Shown here: in pieces, positions 5,670-7,362 of the stretch
Position numbering within the stretch: the first letter of the stretch is position 1
Layout of the letters: every line of letters begins with the position of its first letter
Assembly: GCA_031264975.1 (NCBI GenBank)
Contig: JAISDH010000054.1
Span: 1 to 7,362 of the forward strand
Direction of reading: 5' to 3'
DNA: 7,362 nt
Source of the DNA: Bacteroidales bacterium
GTDB lineage: Bacteria; Bacteroidota; Bacteroidia; Bacteroidales; WCHB1-69
Translations under genes and position numbers: made by a program
Notes under the pieces: generated by a model
Seen by the model: only the letters and a program-made list of their open reading frames with translations
Database searches by the model: none
Told to the model about the DNA's origin: nothing

Positions 5670-7215
5670 GATATTCTCCTTCTGTATTTACATTCCAAAT
5701 AATTTTTTTGTCGGATAATTTGCCGTTCAAGTGCTTTACAGCTTCCATTGCAGTGAGCATGGAGTGGTCTTGATTGTTGTAGCGGTGCTGTCCGTTGCGA
5801 CCAATACAATATAGATTTTCAATGCTGTTGAGATAATCAACAACTTTGGGCAATTCGTAGTATGTTCCATAGTAAGCGGGATATGCTTTTTTAATTTTTA
5901 CACGAACAGCATCTTGTACGTCCTCTTTCCGAATGACTTGAATTTTATCAAGTTCATTAATCGCCATTTCAATAAAATCCTTGTCGCCCATATTCCACAT
6001 TTCATCGCCTTCCGTGCAGAAATACTCTAAGCCAATCCAAATTTTGTGTTTGAAATCGCTCACCATGTATGGCGACCAGTTATTGAAAATTTGCAACCGC
6101 CCTAACTTTACATCAGCTTCCTGAATATAAATCCAAGTGTCCGGAACGATGTTATTCCAAGTTTTGATTTTAGTATTATTACTAATTTGCAGTTTATCAA
6201 CCAATAAACCAACAGTGATAAAATCTCTGTAAGGCAAATTTTGAGCAATCCGTTTAATTTCTTCACAGGGTTCTTCACCGTAAATCGCTTGAATCAAATC
6301 TTTTATTGGCATTGAAGAAAAGAAATAGCCGCAAGGGATAGTTGTTTTCTCTCCGTTTTTCGATACAGTTACAGAAACAATTTTATTGTTTTTCACTTCA
6401 ATTTTCTCAACAGTAGTATTTTTCTCTACTTTTCCATCTTTAGAGCGAATATCGTCAGCAACAGATTCCCAGAGTTGTCCAGGTCCATACTTCGGATAAA
6501 TAAATTGTTCAATCAAAGAAGTTTCGGTGTTCTTTTGTTCGATTGACGATTTTTTCTTAAAGACATTGGTAAGCAGGCTCAACAACGACAAACCTTTTAC
6601 GCGTTGCGCTCCCCAATCCGCACCAAGTTTTGATGGGTGAACGCCCCAAACTTTTTCGGTATAATTTTCAAAAAACATTGAATATAGCGGTCTCCCAAAG
6701 CGGTTGATGTAAAAATCTTCCAAAGAATTTTCTTTTCGTTTAAAAATCGAAGCCCAAATAAATCCGCAACCTGCTTTAATTGTATTCCAAAGTCCCATGT
6801 TGGCGAATGTTTCAAAGCGAAGTGAAATCGGATAATCAAAAAAGTTCCGCAGGTAAAATATGCGAGAAACGCGCCGACGAAGTAGCATTACACGGTCTAT
6901 TTTTTCAGGGTCAGTATCGTTTTCCGGCAACTGTTTTTCTCTTTTGAGTAAAATGTCATCAATGGACGGTTTGCCCTGCAAGGGCATCATGTTGTTCCAC
7001 CACGCCATTACATCGTCATTTTTAGAGAAAAACCTGTGTCCGCCAATGTCCATTCGGTTGCCTTTGTAGTTCACGGTTTGCGAAATACCTCCAATAGCAT
7101 CTGTCGCCTCAAAAACCGTTACAGCATTGTCGACGTTGCTATTCACAATCTCATAAGCGGCGGTTAAGCCTGCCGGACCCGCTCCGGCAATAATAATGTT
7201 TTCTTTATTTTTCAT
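5656..7215 (-). CDS. FAD-dependent oxidoreductase, UDP-galactopyranose mutase/protoporphyrinogen oxidase-like
   Basis: With the ATG at 7215 this is a soluble protein of 519 residues. The Rossmann FAD site is at the N-terminus (GAGPAG at 11-16, acidic E36 in FEATDAIGG), followed by the flavin-contacting GGHRFFSK (58-65), the family block YTEKVWGVHP (185-194), YPKYGPGQLWE (240-250) and the C-terminal FAD motif GRNGQHRYNNQDHS (472-485). This set is typical of amine-oxidase-fold proteins found in polysaccharide and polyprenyl-sugar clusters and often labelled mutase-like; the substrate is unknown. An upstream ATG at 7251 is also in frame, but it lies inside the GtrA-like gene and adds residues before the FAD strand, so I prefer 7215, which overlaps the GtrA-like stop by 11 bp. 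The gene overlaps the downstream glycosyltransferase gene by 14 bp, indicating translational coupling. It may change ring size or configuration of a sugar. Confidence 0.85.
   Translation of the reverse strand: MKNKENIIIAGAGPAGLTAAYEIVNSNVDNAVTVFEATDAIGGISQTVNYKGNRMDIGGHRFFSKNDDVMAWWNNMMPLQGKPSIDDILLKREKQLPENDTDPEKIDRVMLLRRRVSRIFYLRNFFDYPISLRFETFANMGLWNTIKAGCGFIWASIFKRKENSLEDFYINRFGRPLYSMFFENYTEKVWGVHPSKLGADWGAQRVKGLSLLSLLTNVFKKKSSIEQKNTETSLIEQFIYPKYGPGQLWESVADDIRSKDGKVEKNTTVEKIEVKNNKIVSVTVSKNGEKTTIPCGYFFSSMPIKDLIQAIYGEEPCEEIKRIAQNLPYRDFITVGLLVDKLQISNNTKIKTWNNIVPDTWIYIQEADVKLGRLQIFNNWSPYMVSDFKHKIWIGLEYFCTEGDEMWNMGDKDFIEMAINELDKIQVIRKEDVQDAVRVKIKKAYPAYYGTYYELPKVVDYLNSIENLYCIGRNGQHRYNNQDHSMLTAMEAVKHLNGKLSDKKIIWNVNTEGEYHEKK
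5676..5681 (-). promoter_or_regulatory. Shine-Dalgarno sequence for the glycosyltransferase gene
   Basis: On the minus strand AAGGAG lies 6 nt before the ATG at 5669, inside the 3' end of the flavoenzyme gene. Strong Shine-Dalgarno sites are uncommon in Bacteroidota, and none of the other starts here has one. It supports the chosen start and suggests re-initiation across the 14-bp overlap. Confidence 0.55.
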
Positions 7216-7362
7216 TTGATTTCTTATTAAATAATAAATATTTTCGTGCAAAAAAATTCCATAAATAGCAAATTGCTGCTGCTAAAATTTTTGACAACAA
7301 ATAATAAATTGCTAAACCTTGAGTAAAAACCCATAGAAACAAGTTGTTTAGTCCTAACCCAA
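7205..7362 (-). CDS. GtrA-like membrane protein, C-terminal end (partial, cut by window edge)
   Basis: The minus frame entering at the right edge encodes 51 residues up to the stop at 7205-7207, beginning GLGLNNLFLWVF and ending LWNFFARKYLLFNKKSNEK. It shows two hydrophobic segments (about 5-17 and 18-35 of the visible part), then NFFARKYLLF, which matches the conserved end of GtrA-family proteins (Asn-Phe-Phe, basic residue, aromatic, Phe). GtrA proteins have about 120-150 residues and four membrane helices, and are thought to flip polyprenyl-phosphate sugars across the inner membrane. The frame overlaps the start of the flavoenzyme gene by 11 bp, so it is the upstream member of the same operon. 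More than half of the protein lies outside the window. Identification from the tail alone is reasonably but not fully secure. Confidence 0.7.
   Translation of the reverse strand, partial: GLGLNNLFLWVFTQGLAIYYLLSKILAAAICYLWNFFARKYLLFNKKSNEK

Overview
The window looks like chromosomal DNA of a member of the Bacteroidota, probably of the order Bacteroidales. It is AT-rich, it carries a Bacteroidota-type -7 promoter element (TAnnTTTG), most genes lack Shine-Dalgarno sequences, and the encoded proteins resemble those of that group. This assignment is inferred from sequence style; no search was possible.

Left part (1-1273). A short hairpin near the left edge is followed by an array of fifteen 21-bp degenerate tandem repeats (122-436). 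Each unit boundary carries an imperfect dyad of the type TAGGAA-GT-TTCCTA. A 33-bp inverted repeat (442-474) separates the array from the catalytic part of an ISL3-family (ISAon1-like) transposase. That transposase lacks its usual N-terminal DNA-binding part and is probably a remnant.

Middle part (1274-3605). A pyrimidine-rich tract leads to a promoter. A Pho-box-like direct repeat lies 10 bp upstream of the -7 element. The promoter drives a two-gene operon for a PhoB/OmpR-type response regulator and a membrane sensor histidine kinase that resembles PhoR in layout. The placement of the repeat suggests that the regulator activates its own operon.

Right of the operon (3606-4151). This gene-free stretch holds a purine-rich low-complexity tract with a 126-bp higher-order period, then a cluster of three short hairpins of REP-like appearance, then about 190 bp with nothing I can identify. 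The purine-rich tract is related in inverted orientation to the pyrimidine-rich tract in front of the operon, so similar low-complexity DNA brackets the two-component system.

Right part (4152-7362, minus strand). Three overlapping genes run leftwards: the C-terminal end of a GtrA-like membrane protein (cut by the window edge), an FAD-dependent oxidoreductase of the UDP-galactopyranose-mutase/protoporphyrinogen-oxidase type, and a polytopic GT-C-type membrane glycosyltransferase. Together they suggest a polyprenyl-phosphate-sugar pathway: a sugar is loaded on a lipid carrier, flipped by the GtrA-like protein, and transferred outside the cytoplasm by the GT-C enzyme, with the flavoenzyme possibly altering the sugar. 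This operon converges with the two-component operon.
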